Of a stretch of DNA of 64,000 nucleotides, positions 26,367-36,004 are shown piece by piece. This DNA comes from JACZYA01 sp965247455 (GTDB taxonomy: Bacteria; Acidobacteriota; Terriglobia; Acidiferrales; 2-02-FULL-67-57): positions 244,667 to 308,666 of the forward strand of contig CBDFHE010000015.1 of the NCBI GenBank assembly GCA_965247455.1, read 5' to 3'. The stretch's first letter is position 1; each line of letters begins with the position of its first letter. Under the pieces are notes generated by a model. It did no database searches. It was given only the letters and a program-made list of their open reading frames with translations, and was not told the DNA's origin. Both the position numbers and the translations under genes were made by a program.

Positions 26367-26797
26367 GCGGCCTCCACCAGAACTGGATTCGACCAATGAA
26401 GTGCATCTGCCATCTGGATCTCAAAGACCTGGGGCACGTCGGAGGTTAGAATAATTTGAGGGTCTGCAACCGTGACGGTGCGAAGCAGTCCTAGGCCGAA
26501 GGAAACCGTGGCGTCGGCTACCAAGCCCACGAAGTCCAGCGTGGCTTCGTCAACCCCATCGGCGGTAATGGCAGTCTTATTCGGAGTAATCACGCCTGTC
26601 GCTTTCTGAACCAAGGCGCCCGCCTGTATCCGCCAGCGTGCTTGCTCGGTGACAACTGAATGAGTTATAGGAACCACAATGGCTCCCTCAGTGGCCGGCT
26701 GCGCGGGGAAGACGCTTACATGGGCGTCGTTGCTTACTTGGTGAACGGAGAGGAGCTCTTTCGTCGCCAAATCGTATATGACTACGCCTTTCGCCAT
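26363..26797 (-). CDS. Hypothetical phage tail-region protein
   Basis: 144 residues, beginning MAKGVVIYDLATKELLS two bases after the upstream stop, with AGAGG upstream. It is beta-rich with no Cys. By position just after the tail-tip protein it may be a tail accessory or fibre-associated protein. No family is recognised. Confidence 0.65.
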   Translation of the reverse strand: MAKGVVIYDLATKELLSVHQVSNDAHVSVFPAQPATEGAIVVPITHSVVTEQARWRIQAGALVQKATGVITPNKTAITADGVDEATLDFVGLVADATVSFGLGLLRTVTVADPQIILTSDVPQVFEIQMADALHWSNPVLVEAA

Positions 26798-26798
26798 C

Positions 26799-29333
26799 TT
26801 ACCTCTTGATGTTGAACCCAAGCAGTTTCCTGCCGCTAACCTGGACAGAACCAGCACCAGTTATCCGCTGGGCAGTCAGTACATAGGTTTGTGTCCCAGA
26901 AGGTGAAGAATCTTTAGCGATAAAAGACACTGGTGGACGAAAACCAGTTTGCCCAAACGTAGCCGTTTGACTCAACAGGGTTCCGGTCAGGCTGTCCTTT
27001 CTGATACGCATCCGCAGGCTACTACCGCTGGCTATGATGTATTCGAAACTTGTCCAGATGGCACAAAAACCGCCATCCGTGACTACGTTCACGGTTTGAA
27101 CCACTACCTCTGCGGTGACGGTTACGGCTCCGCCTGTGCTGGCAAAATCCTCGGCGGTGGTCGCATCTGCGTTGATTGAATCTGTTATTGCTTTGTCGGT
27201 CTTGACGATGCCCGCATCGGTCAGCCCGGCTTCCACACGCTCCCTGGTCTCAACATGTGCAATCAACTCCTCGCCTATGAAGCGGGTGGGTTTTCCTGCC
27301 CAGCCCAATCCGCTGCGTTGAACCTCAAAGATGCAAATGTCCGTGTCCAGCGGCGTGAAAGACACCCACGCAGTGTTGCTGTTGTACTGCATAGACCCGC
27401 CATTCCAACGCACAACCAGGATGTGAGAGTCACGGAAGGCAGCCAGGCTACGCTCCGAGTTGACTTTCTGTTTGGAGAAGATGACGTAGACGCGGCCGGT
27501 ATAAGTGTCTTGCACCGCCTGAGAGACGAACTGGCTGCCGGCGGGAAAGGTGAACGCGGTGCCGTCGGGCAGACGCCAGAGGGTGTGGTCGCGGTCGGGC
27601 AACGGGTTGAAGTCGATCTCGCCCACATTGCTGGTGCCGCTGTACTGGTCGGGGGCGAAAACCGCGCCCATCTGGAAACCGCCAGCAACGCCGGCGCGTG
27701 GCCGGGGCGGCAACGCGGTCTCCCCCGTTGGCGGGGCCGAAGCAGCGTCAGAGAAAATGTTCTGGTATTCCTGCCCTGCAACTTCGGCCGAGCCGTCGGG
27801 TTGCACAATCACTTCCAGCGCCTCGAAGTCGCGGGTGTTGGCGGGGTCGAAGCTGACGTCATCCGGGCTGGTGAGCACGTCGCCGGGCAGGTGGTCGAGC
27901 GCGCTGGCCTGCCCCAGCCACAGGCGATAGCCGGTCTGGCGGATGAGCTTGGTGGTGCGGTCGAGCAGGAAGGTTGCGATGCGCTCGGCGCGCTCGGGGG
28001 TGGAGTTGCCCAGGTCGAAGGTGGCGGTGATGACGCGGCCGACCTGGCTTTGCAGGGTGGTGTCCTCTTCGATGTGGGTTTTGACATCAAAATCTTGAGC
28101 AGGATTGCCGTAGGCGGCACCGCTTTGGTTGACAGAGAAGGCGGTCTCCAAAACCATCGACGTAGCGCTGGCGACAGATTTGACCGCGCGCACCTCGCCG
28201 GCTTGCGCTCCGTCGCGCAGGTCGCAGGGCTCGCCCGGCCGGTAGAGTTTGGTGAAGTCGGTGCCGGTGCCGGTGACGGTGACGCCGGTGGTGGAGATGG
28301 TGCCCGCGCCTTTGCCGCTATCGAGGTCGCGGTATTTGACCTCAATGCGGTTGGCGGCATCACGCAGGCTGCGCCGGCCGAGATTGAAGGAACCCTCTGC
28401 GATGTGGGCGGCCGTGACGGTGGAGACAGGGGAGCGGGCCTTGTCCATGAAAGGCGCGATCTTGCCTTTTTTCTCCAGGGTGTAGGCACGGCCGAGCAAG
28501 TGCGAGAGCTCGAGCGCGCGCATCAGGTCGGTCTCTTGGGTCAGCGCGTAGTGGGCTTCCCAGCGCTTGGTGCCTTGCGGGGTAACGAAGTCGCAATCGA
28601 CTTCCCAATCCTTGAAGGCCTGGAAGTCGATCTCATCTTTCTCGGCCGTGCTGAGCGTCTCGCCGTTGGTCTTCGCCGTTGCAATCCAAGAGCGGATGTG
28701 CTGGTCGAGCGCGATCCAGGCGGGGTTGGAAGAGTAGGCGTAGCTGGTCTGGTTGCCGACGTTGTCGAAGATGCGCACCAGCAGTGTTTCATAGATGCCC
28801 ACCACCTGGAAGCCGGGGCCGGGCGCCTCGATGTCGGGGTCGAGCTTCATGCTGAGGTAGGCGATGCCGGAGAAGTTGGGTTGCTGGGTGAAGTTCGAGG
28901 GCCAGAAGGAGCAGGTCTTCTGGTTGGGGGTGGCCGGGTCGGTTTCAGCGCCGGCCTGCCCCGCCTTGCCAGGGTGAAAGTGAAATTTGCTGGTGTCGGT
29001 GTGGTCAACAAGTTTGCCGTTGACGAACAACGCCCGCATCTTGTTCCACTCGCCTACGCCCAGAGCGATGGAGACAAGCGTCTTGCCCTTGTCGGCGCCG
29101 GTTTGAACCTCGTGTTGGAAAAAGACCTTGCCGCCTACCAGGTGTAGCCCGTAGACCAGCGGGATGGGGCGGCCGATGTCGGCGGGCGAGAGCAGCTCGA
29201 TCTCTTCGTTGCCGGTGAAGACCGGGCGGGGAGGGACCGGCGAGGGAAGCGGGGTGGGGCCTGGCGGTTGCGGGCCTGGCCGCGGCCCGGAAGGATCGTT
29301 CCAATCAGGGAAGTAAATATCGAAGGCAGACAT
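26799..29333 (-). CDS. Tail tip / host-specificity protein, J-like
   Basis: An 844-residue protein at the end of the tail module. The N-terminus is Pro-rich (residues 13-40); ELLSPADIGRPIPLVYGLHLVGGKVFF then opens a lambda J/TipJ-like hub domain, with a phage-tail_3-like middle (TLEKKGKIAPFMDKARSPVS...IEVKYRDLD) and fibronectin-like C-terminal beta domains. Such proteins cap the tail tube and contact the receptor. Position after tape measure and small tail-tip genes fits. A long plus-strand frame inside it is a shadow. Confidence 0.75.
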   Translation of the reverse strand: MSAFDIYFPDWNDPSGPRPGPQPPGPTPLPSPVPPRPVFTGNEEIELLSPADIGRPIPLVYGLHLVGGKVFFQHEVQTGADKGKTLVSIALGVGEWNKMRALFVNGKLVDHTDTSKFHFHPGKAGQAGAETDPATPNQKTCSFWPSNFTQQPNFSGIAYLSMKLDPDIEAPGPGFQVVGIYETLLVRIFDNVGNQTSYAYSSNPAWIALDQHIRSWIATAKTNGETLSTAEKDEIDFQAFKDWEVDCDFVTPQGTKRWEAHYALTQETDLMRALELSHLLGRAYTLEKKGKIAPFMDKARSPVSTVTAAHIAEGSFNLGRRSLRDAANRIEVKYRDLDSGKGAGTISTTGVTVTGTGTDFTKLYRPGEPCDLRDGAQAGEVRAVKSVASATSMVLETAFSVNQSGAAYGNPAQDFDVKTHIEEDTTLQSQVGRVITATFDLGNSTPERAERIATFLLDRTTKLIRQTGYRLWLGQASALDHLPGDVLTSPDDVSFDPANTRDFEALEVIVQPDGSAEVAGQEYQNIFSDAASAPPTGETALPPRPRAGVAGGFQMGAVFAPDQYSGTSNVGEIDFNPLPDRDHTLWRLPDGTAFTFPAGSQFVSQAVQDTYTGRVYVIFSKQKVNSERSLAAFRDSHILVVRWNGGSMQYNSNTAWVSFTPLDTDICIFEVQRSGLGWAGKPTRFIGEELIAHVETRERVEAGLTDAGIVKTDKAITDSINADATTAEDFASTGGAVTVTAEVVVQTVNVVTDGGFCAIWTSFEYIIASGSSLRMRIRKDSLTGTLLSQTATFGQTGFRPPVSFIAKDSSPSGTQTYVLTAQRITGAGSVQVSGRKLLGFNIKR

Positions 29334-29339
29334 TATGGC

Positions 29340-29897
29340 TCAGAACGGAACGAAAGGGGGTATGCCACCGGGAAAAGCCTCCTGGATGAGATCACGAACC
29401 TGGGGCGGAACGCCGGGTGTCTCTCGCAGTCGGCGCGCGGCCTGCGGCGAAACAATCGGGAAGTCGGTGGTGGTGAACTTGCGCGAGGTGACGCTGAGCA
29501 GCGAAGGGTCGAGCCGGCTGGTGACTTGAAACCGGGCCAAGCGCTGGTCTTGTGCTTCCTCGCGCAGCACCCCGCGCGGAAGGATCTCGACTTCCTCGTT
29601 GATGCCCAGCAGTAGCAATTTGACAGTGCATTGGGCCCCGTCGAAGGCTTTGGTGCGGAGCAGGTCGCCGATGGTGAGGTCCACGTTGAGCAGCTCGATC
29701 TCGGTCGAGTCAGCTTCCAGCGTGCGCGTCAAGCGGACGGGAGCGACGCTGCCCAGGTAAGGCTGGTAGGTGGTGCCCAGAAAAGTCAGCGCCTCCTGGG
29801 CATAGTTCTTGGTGGTGGAGTCGAGCAAAGTGAGATTGACAGCCCAGCGGATGGGCCCGATGTAGGCCTTGGCGGCGGCGCTCAGTCCACGCGGCAT
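29340..29897 (-). CDS. Tail-tip assembly protein (DUF2163/BR0599-like position)
   Basis: 185 residues, beginning directly after the upstream TAA. The core reads APVRLTRTLEADSTEIELLNVDLTIGDLL and VEILPRGVLREE, resembling small tail-tip proteins located between tape measure and J in siphophages. I cannot confirm the family. No signal or TM segment. Confidence 0.6.
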   Translation of the reverse strand: MPRGLSAAAKAYIGPIRWAVNLTLLDSTTKNYAQEALTFLGTTYQPYLGSVAPVRLTRTLEADSTEIELLNVDLTIGDLLRTKAFDGAQCTVKLLLLGINEEVEILPRGVLREEAQDQRLARFQVTSRLDPSLLSVTSRKFTTTDFPIVSPQAARRLRETPGVPPQVRDLIQEAFPGGIPPFVPF

Positions 29898-31115
29898 TTA
29901 CGGCATCACCTCAATCGCATCAGCAACCACGATGAAATCAGTGGAGGCTGCATTTTTCGTATTTGTAGGTTGCAGCTTCACGCGGTGCAGCCCCAGCGGA
30001 ACGTCAAGCTTGGTGAACAAGGCCGCGCTCGCCAAGGTAGTGGCGTTGTAGAGATCCACGGTACCAAGAGAAACTTCATCTAGAAAAACCTGTACGATTC
30101 CCCAACTCGCCGCTTTGGGAAACCACAGGCGAAACCCGTAGCCCCCATAGAGCCACTGAAAAGCCTCGGTAGTGACCGTACCGGCATTGAACTTCCAGGT
30201 TCCCCCGTGGGCGTTGCCATTGGTTTGCTCCGTCCAAGTGCCGGCGATAACCACGCCTTCGGTCTCTTCAATGAAAAAGGACGGGTGGCCCAAGTTGGGA
30301 TCGGGATAGTTGCTAACTTCAAGCAGAGAAATGTTGTCGAATTTTGAGAATCGTGCTGCCGGAGAACCTTCCCGCAGCTTCAAATAGAATGTGCCGGTTG
30401 ATGGCGCCACAAAAGCCGCCGACTGTTTTTCAATCCGAGTGCCGTCCCAAGGGACCGAAACCACATCAGGGATTCCAACTGTGGCTTCGCTGGTCGTGGC
30501 CACGCCTGCATAGGCTCTCCCTCCAGATGAGACTCCCGCCCGTTCAGCGACAAATTGGTAAGTTCGTCCTTGAACCAGACTGACCGCTTGCGCCGCCAAC
30601 ATCCAGACAGAGTTGGTCCCTTGCAAAAACTTGAACGTTCCGGCGTCCCAGGTAAAAGTTCCTCCGGCGCTGCCATTGAGATTCGTATTCCAATTGGCAA
30701 TGTCGGTGTCGAAGGTACCGTTGACCGCCAATTCTGTTGTCGGGAGCGCCTTGCCCACCGCTTCAATCAGCGTCACGCTGATGGGCCAGGTGTCGTTGTG
30801 CGCCAGGCCGATTTGGGGTGGGCCGGCGAACATGACGGGGAAGCTGCGGGGGCGCAAGGTGCCGCCGTCGTTCACCCAAACCTTGTGGTCGAAGCGGAAG
30901 AAGTCGGCTTGCAAACGCCGGTGGAAGGCCTCGATCTGCTCGCGCTGGTCGGTGGTGGCCGAGCGTCGGACGAGCTCGAACAGGCGCAGGTCGGGCCGCT
31001 GAATGCGGCTCTGCACGCTGCCGTCGCCAGCCTTCTGCCGCAGGGTGCCGGGATCGACTGGTATGTCGAGCGGATAGTCCCAGCCGATGTCAGGAAAAAG
31101 GTCGGTCTCGGCCAT
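29898..31115 (-). CDS. Tail protein with jelly-roll (carbohydrate-binding-like) domains
   Basis: 405 residues. Residues 1-125 (VQSRIQRPDLRLFELVRRSA, RFDHKVWVNDGGTLRPRSFP) look like a tail-associated domain. From about 130 there are two beta-sandwich modules: TTELAVNGTFDTDIANWNT, typical of a CBM-like fold, and a second ending in LGLHRVKLQPTN...DFIVVADAIEV. The fold suggests sugar binding at the tail tip, perhaps receptor recognition. Confidence 0.65.
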   Translation of the reverse strand: MAETDLFPDIGWDYPLDIPVDPGTLRQKAGDGSVQSRIQRPDLRLFELVRRSATTDQREQIEAFHRRLQADFFRFDHKVWVNDGGTLRPRSFPVMFAGPPQIGLAHNDTWPISVTLIEAVGKALPTTELAVNGTFDTDIANWNTNLNGSAGGTFTWDAGTFKFLQGTNSVWMLAAQAVSLVQGRTYQFVAERAGVSSGGRAYAGVATTSEATVGIPDVVSVPWDGTRIEKQSAAFVAPSTGTFYLKLREGSPAARFSKFDNISLLEVSNYPDPNLGHPSFFIEETEGVVIAGTWTEQTNGNAHGGTWKFNAGTVTTEAFQWLYGGYGFRLWFPKAASWGIVQVFLDEVSLGTVDLYNATTLASAALFTKLDVPLGLHRVKLQPTNTKNAASTDFIVVADAIEVMP

Positions 31116-31118
31116 GAT

Positions 31119-31523
31119 TCAGTTTCCAGTCTCCAGTGATCGGTGGTCAGTGCAGCCGGGCACCTGTTTGACGGTGGCCATCCAGGGGAGGACCAGGTTG
31201 TAGTAGCCGTCCACGTCGTCCCAGCGAAAGCCGACTCGGAAATGCCAGCATTTCTCAGAGGTCAATGCGTAGTAGGGGCGCCGGTGCCCGTCCTGATCCA
31301 CCAGGTGGTGGGTTTCCCGGCCGGGCGGCGGAATGGGTTGATGTGCGGAACCTTCGCCCCACACCGGCTCATCACCGCAGAAAGCGTTGGCCCAGCGCGG
31401 CACCTGGTTGAGCGGCGGCGGCCAGTCGTCGTGCTTGCGATCGCGCAGGTGCTCGGGCAGGCAGTGGCGGCCCCAGGAGTTGTCGGCCCCGAAGACGACC
31501 GCAATCTCCGCCAACTCCGTCAT
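31119..31523 (-). CDS. Hypothetical tail-region protein
   Basis: 134 residues, rich in Trp, His and charged residues (SWGRHCLPEHL, GFRWDDVDGYYNLVLPW). The start MTELAEIAVVF at 31523 has GAGGAGGT upstream and overlaps the lipoprotein stop by four bases (ATGA). The open frame extends upstream as GTG without support. Function not recognised. Confidence 0.6.
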   Translation of the reverse strand: MTELAEIAVVFGADNSWGRHCLPEHLRDRKHDDWPPPLNQVPRWANAFCGDEPVWGEGSAHQPIPPPGRETHHLVDQDGHRRPYYALTSEKCWHFRVGFRWDDVDGYYNLVLPWMATVKQVPGCTDHRSLETGN

Positions 31524-31633
31524 GACCCGCAGGACCTCCTCGGCCCTCGAGGGTGGCGCCGGGGGACCGGCCGGCGCACCGCGCACCCGGACGCGAGCAA
31601 GCACAGCAGCGCAATGGTGAAGGTTCTTTTCAT
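31520..31633 (-). CDS. 37-residue phage lipoprotein
   Basis: A short gene with a perfect GGAGGA ribosome site starting four bases after the tape-measure stop. It encodes MKRTFTIALLCLLASGC, a lipoprotein signal with Cys17, then an Arg/Pro-rich 20-residue tail. Both its start and its ATGA-overlapping stop are coupled to neighbours. Size and composition recall Rz1-type lipoproteins, but it lies in the tail module, so a superinfection-exclusion (Cor-like) role is also possible. Confidence 0.6.
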   Translation of the reverse strand: MKRTFTIALLCLLASGCAVRRPVPRRHPRGPRRSCGS

Positions 31634-31636
31634 CGG

Positions 31637-32377
31637 CTATCCTCCGAATTGCAGGCCGCGATTGCGGAATCGGCGCGAGATAGCGCGCGCTGCCATCTCG
31701 CCCACTGCGCGCTCGTCCATGCCGGGCGACGGGTTGATGGTGATGTTGATGTTCACGTTTCCCATCGGCGCTTGACCGGCGTTGACCCGCTCCAGGTTCT
31801 GCACGCCCACTTGTTGCACCGCCTCGCGCCGGATGACGAACTCGCCCGGGTGCAACAGCGACGGCACCAGGCCGCCGTGGGAGAACTCCGGGATCAGACT
31901 GGAAGCCGAGAGCAGCAACCGCGCGTCGCGCGCAGCCTGGATTTCAGTCAGGCCGCTCTTGACCCGAAACACTAGCGGCGACATAAACCTGACCGCGTTC
32001 CGCCCGGCCTTCCCCAGCGGGTTCACCTCGCCCTGAAAGGCAATGAAGAGCTGGTCGATGGTAGCCAAAGCCCCTTCTAAGTCAGTCTGAAAGCCTTTGA
32101 AGTCGGCAATCACATCGCCCAACTGCGCTGTCAGGACCTCCTGGGACGCCGCCGCCCGGCGCTTCTTCTTCCCGCGACTAAGTATTCCGCTGACCAGTCC
32201 GATCGCACCCAAGACCAGGCCGGGGACAATGCCGGCTGCCAGACTGATTCCCAGCGGTGCTCCCAACAAACTTCCAATGCCCAGCGCCGTGCCGAAACCG
32301 ATGCCCGCGCCGCCCAACCCACCTAACAGAGGGTTCCCGCCGCTACCTAACAAACCGGCAAGGATTCCGCCGCCTGC
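31637..32377 (-). pseudogene. Tape-measure protein, C-terminal part (cut off by IS)
   Basis: Reads in frame from the IS target (CTA GCA = L-A) through AGGGILAGLLGSGG, a hydrophobic glycine-rich region (likely membrane-active), and a C-terminal NVNINITINPSPG...RFRNRGLQFGG. It has no start of its own; the longer open frame begins inside the IS end. Joined to 33427-35665 it completes a 994-codon frame. Confidence 0.85.
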
Positions 32378-32379
32378 TA

Positions 32380-33424
32380 GTGTACTGTCCCGGAAATATA
32401 TGAGCAAAGTCGTTCGACCTTAGCGATGGATTCGGCCGTGGCGGTCGAAAGGACTGGTGTTGGCGTTGTAATGTTCGACGAAGCGCTCGATGTTACGGAC
32501 GAGAGCCTTGACGCTGGAGAAGGAACCTCGGCGAATGGCCTTCTGGGTAATGATGCCGCAGCGTTCGACTTGGTTGACCATAGGTTGGGGTGAAATGAAC
32601 GTGGTAGCGGGGACGCCGAGCGAGCCAAGCGCGGACCGTAGTTATCGACGATGAGATGGACGTCGAGGTTGTGCGGCACACTGCCGTCGATCTGGCAGGA
32701 GTGAGGAACTCCTGATGCCGCGGCAGCGGGTGATGCCGGTGGCCACATCGAGAGCCGCGAACAGAGTGGTCGTGCCGTGACGTTTGTAATCATGGGTGAC
32801 GCCTTCCGTAGCCGAGGCCCATGGGGAGAACGGGCTGAGTTCGCTGAAGAGCTTGAACCTGGGTCTTCTCATCGACCGAGAGCACCACGGCGTGGTCCGG
32901 GGGATTGAGGTAGAGACCGACGATGTCGCGGACTTTCTCGACGAAGAACGGGTCGTTGGAAATCGCCGCTGGCGAACGCCGAACAGATCGAACCACCGCT
33001 GGACCGTGCCGACTCCCGTGTGTTCCGCCATGGAACGCACGCTCCCGAACGATCGGGAGGTTCGGTTTGCAGGGCCGTGTTGATGACTTCCGCAACACGT
33101 TCATCCTCCGTGCGGGGGCGTCCGGGACGCAGTTCATCGTGTAGTCCGGGGATTCCATGTTCACGATAGCGCTTTCGCCACTTGCCCACGGTCGGGTGAC
33201 ACCCAGACGCCGGGCCACGGTAGAGCCGGGAACGCCTTCGGCGCAGGCCAGCACAATCTGGGCCCTCAGCACCAGACTATGCGGCGGTCGGGAGCGGGCG
33301 AGGCTCCCCAGTTCCGATTCCTCACTCACTGAGAGTGAGGGGAGTAACGGGGCGACCGCGTGGCATGGGCCTCCAGAGGCCAAAGGTTGCCCATTAATAT
33401 ATCCTTATTTCCGGGACAGTACAC
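32380..33424. mobile_element. IS630-type insertion sequence, defective
   Basis: A 1,045-bp element with 19-bp perfect terminal inverted repeats (GTGTACTGTCCCGGAAATA). It is flanked by TA on both sides (32378-32379, 33425-33426), the target duplication of the IS630/Tc1-mariner group. It is inserted in the tape-measure gene. The inside encodes only a shattered transposase. Removing the element and one TA restores the host gene frame exactly. Confidence 0.92.
32398..33370 (-). pseudogene. IS630-family transposase, multiply frameshifted
   Basis: Pieces of a DDE transposase appear in order but in alternating frames: PRGRPVTPLTLS, SLVLRAQIVLACAEGVPGST, GKWRKRYREHGIPGL, NDPFFVEKVRDIVGLYLNPP with VVLSVDEKTQVQAL, THDYKRHGTTTLFAALDVATG, LDVHLIVDNYG, RPRYHVHFTPTY and SIAKVERLCSYISGTVH. 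The two DDE aspartates (in VDEK and VDNYG) are recognisable. At least seven shifts separate them, so no active enzyme can be made. Confidence 0.85.
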
Positions 33425-33426
33425 TA

Positions 33427-35665
33427 GCAGCGCGAGTGGATTCAGACGCAGCGCCGCCAGGGCACCGCCCTGCGCCTCAATTCCGCTGGCGGAGCCCGCT
33501 GCCGGTATAGGCAGACTGAGTTGCGCGCCGGAAAACCTTGCCACTCCCACGCCGCCGCCAGCAGAGATCAACCGGCTGCTGATAGGTTCGCCGCTGAAGG
33601 TGCCGGTTCCGCCCGGCGCGGTCGTACTTCCGAAACCTCCAAACCCGCCAAACACCCTGCTCAGGATCGAACCGATGCCGCCACCGCCCAGCGAGCGCCC
33701 GGCTGCGCCAGTCCGCCCCCCCGCACTCACCGCCTGCATCTGACGCATTCCCAACAGCCATCCGGCAACCATCTTTGCCACCGTCGAAAGAAAAACTCGA
33801 AGCATCTGCTGGGTGAGGGAATTCCAGACATCTCTGAGAGAACGCGCCCCCAGAAAAGTTTGAGTAAAAAATGAATCGACCGCCGCCTCCATCTGGCGGA
33901 AAGCCTGCTCGTGCGCCTGCTGCATCACTTCCGCCTGCTCGGTGAGAAGCCGCTCTGCTTCCTTGGCCTGTTCCAGTCCTTCTTTGGCCCTAGTGAGGTC
34001 GGCTTGTTCTCCAGGTCTCAAAAGAGACGGCCTTCTGCCTGTTGCCTGGATCAACGCGTCAAGGTTGTTGGTGATTTTTGCGACGAAGACTCCTTCTTCC
34101 TCCAACGCCTTTCCGTGCTTTCCGGCCGCTTTGGCAGCTTCCTCCTGTGCCTTGGCCAATTTCTCGATCTCCGCGGCCGCCGCCTTGGCCTCGGCCACAA
34201 TCGCTGCTGCCTCTGCCTGGGCCAGTCCCAGGGGACTGGCGGCGGCGATCGCGGCTGTGGCTTCGGCGAGCTCCTTCTCGGCCAGCGCGGCTGCCTTGGC
34301 ATCTTCGACTCTCTTCTTGCTGATCGCGCTTAGCCCTTGAAATAGCGCAAGTTCTTTCTCGGTCAATCCTGGTCCCAACTTTTTGATCTGCGCAGCAACG
34401 TCTATTTCGAATAGTCCGCCTTCTCTTCTTACTTCTTTGCCCATCGCGGTATAGGCCTGTAGAAGGCCAGCCAGGCCTCGGGTGGCAGTTTCCAGACCTT
34501 TTGTTTTTGCCAACTCAATTTGCAGACCTTCCCATGCGCTGCTCAGCTCAACTACCGCCCCCTTCAGTCCTTTCATCTTGGTCTTGGCGATGTCCTCGGC
34601 CGTATCACCGCTCTCTTTCAATTCAATCGTCAATCTTTCCAGCGCCTTCTCGCCCTGGCTGAGCAGAGCAGCAAAAGCGGGCCCGGCGCGCTGGCCCAGC
34701 AACTCGAACATCTCGGTGTCTCTCAGGCCAGCCGTCCGCAGGCGATTCATAATCTCGACCAGGGGCAGCAGCTTTCCGCGCGCGTCAAAGACGTCAACCC
34801 CGAACTTCTTGGCGCTGGCGGCAAGACGAATGAGCGCACCTCGGAGCGCTGTGCCTGCGAGGGTCGATTGGAAACCGGCGTTGCCCATCAGAGCGATGGC
34901 GGCGGTGGTCTCCTCGAAAGTCAGGCCGAACTGCTTCGCCACAGGGCCGGCCAGCTTCATGGCCTGGCCGAGTTGCAGCAGGTCGGTGTTGGCGCTGATG
35001 GAGGCTTTGGCCAGAACGTCAACTGCTGAGCCCAGGTCTTCGACCCGGATTCCAAAGCCCGACATGACGTTCGAAACAATATCGGCTGCGGTGCCGAGGT
35101 CGAGTCCGGCCGCGGCAGCCAAGTTCAGAGTGTCGCGCATGGAGCCGACAATTTCATTGACGCTAAAACCTGCCTGCGCCAGGAATCCCATGGCGTCAGT
35201 AACCTGGCGAGCGCTGAAAACGGTAGTGCTGCCCAGAGTCTTGGCCTTCTCTTCCAGCAAGGCAAACTCTGCCCGCGTAGCCTGCGTCAGAGCTTTCACC
35301 CGGTTCATCCCTGCTTCAAATTCAGCTGCTACTCGTAAAGAGTTGCCAAGGATTCGCGCCACCTGCCAGGCCCCGAAGGTAACGCCGACGCCGAGAGCGA
35401 TCGAGCGCAGGCTGCCGAGGGTGGTAGTCATGGTGGCGGCGGCGCGGTTGGCGCGGCGCAGTGAGGCGGAATTGGTATTGAGGCGGCGGGTCAGGAGCGC
35501 CCGGGCGCGGTTGAGACGCTCAGTGCTTCGGCGGAGCTGCTCCGAGGTGATGGCTCCGCGTTTAAACTGAATATTAAGCTTCCTTTCCGCCTGGGAGATC
35601 TGTGCCAGCCGGCGCTGGGCATTCGCGCGATCTAAAACTTCAATATCGATGCGGGCGGTGGCCAC
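33427..35665 (-). pseudogene. Phage tail tape-measure protein, N-terminal part (TP901 type)
   Basis: The first 746 or so codons of the tape measure. Residues 75-360 contain the TP901 core (RVAAEFEAGMNRVKALTQAT, TTVFSARQVTDAMGFLAQAG, AGTALRGALIRLAASAKKFG, LLGQRAGPAFAALLSQG), followed by Ala/Glu-rich coiled coil. The frame runs into the IS and stops at 33326. Restored length is 993 residues, which by the usual 1.5 angstrom per residue rule predicts a tail near 150 nm. Without this protein no tail assembles. Confidence 0.9.
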
Positions 35666-35668
35666 AGG

Positions 35669-36004
35669 TCAGTTCTTCCTTCCAGCCTGAATTGGTCTCT
35701 TACACTCAGAGCAGTGGGTGAAGGTCTTTGAAGGCAGGTGGCAGTGCGGGCATTTCATCCGGCCCTTCAGCTCTTCCAAGACCTGGTTGAGCAGCACCAA
35801 CCCCCGGGACTCGACCGCTTGCAGCTCGCCGGGCCGCAACAGATCGGTGTCGATGCACTGGCGCAGATAGAGCAAGTGGTTGATCCATTTGGCATCGGGC
35901 GGCGGTACGGCTGCCGCCTGGTCCTGGCCACGGTATTGGGTCAACACCATCTGCTCGATGGAGCTGCGCAGTCGCTCGGTGTTTTCTCCAATCGGACTAA
36001 GCAA
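35669..36004 (-). CDS. Zinc-ribbon protein in tail-chaperone position
   Basis: 111 residues with a C-terminal zinc ribbon (CPHC...CSEC). It overlaps the preceding gene's end by eight bases in the +1 frame and has only a TTG start (36004). Between tail tube and tape measure, lambda-like phages carry two chaperone frames joined by ribosomal frameshifting; this could be the downstream partner, though no classical slippery heptamer is seen. Confidence 0.6.
   Translation of the reverse strand: MLSPIGENTERLRSSIEQMVLTQYRGQDQAAAVPPPDAKWINHLLYLRQCIDTDLLRPGELQAVESRGLVLLNQVLEELKGRMKCPHCHLPSKTFTHCSECKRPIQAGRKN

Noticed and set aside
27255..29147. 630-codon plus-strand frame inside the tail-tip gene
   Set aside because: It is antisense to a conserved structural gene, low in recognisable motifs and rich in Gly/Val/Ala as expected of a shadow frame.
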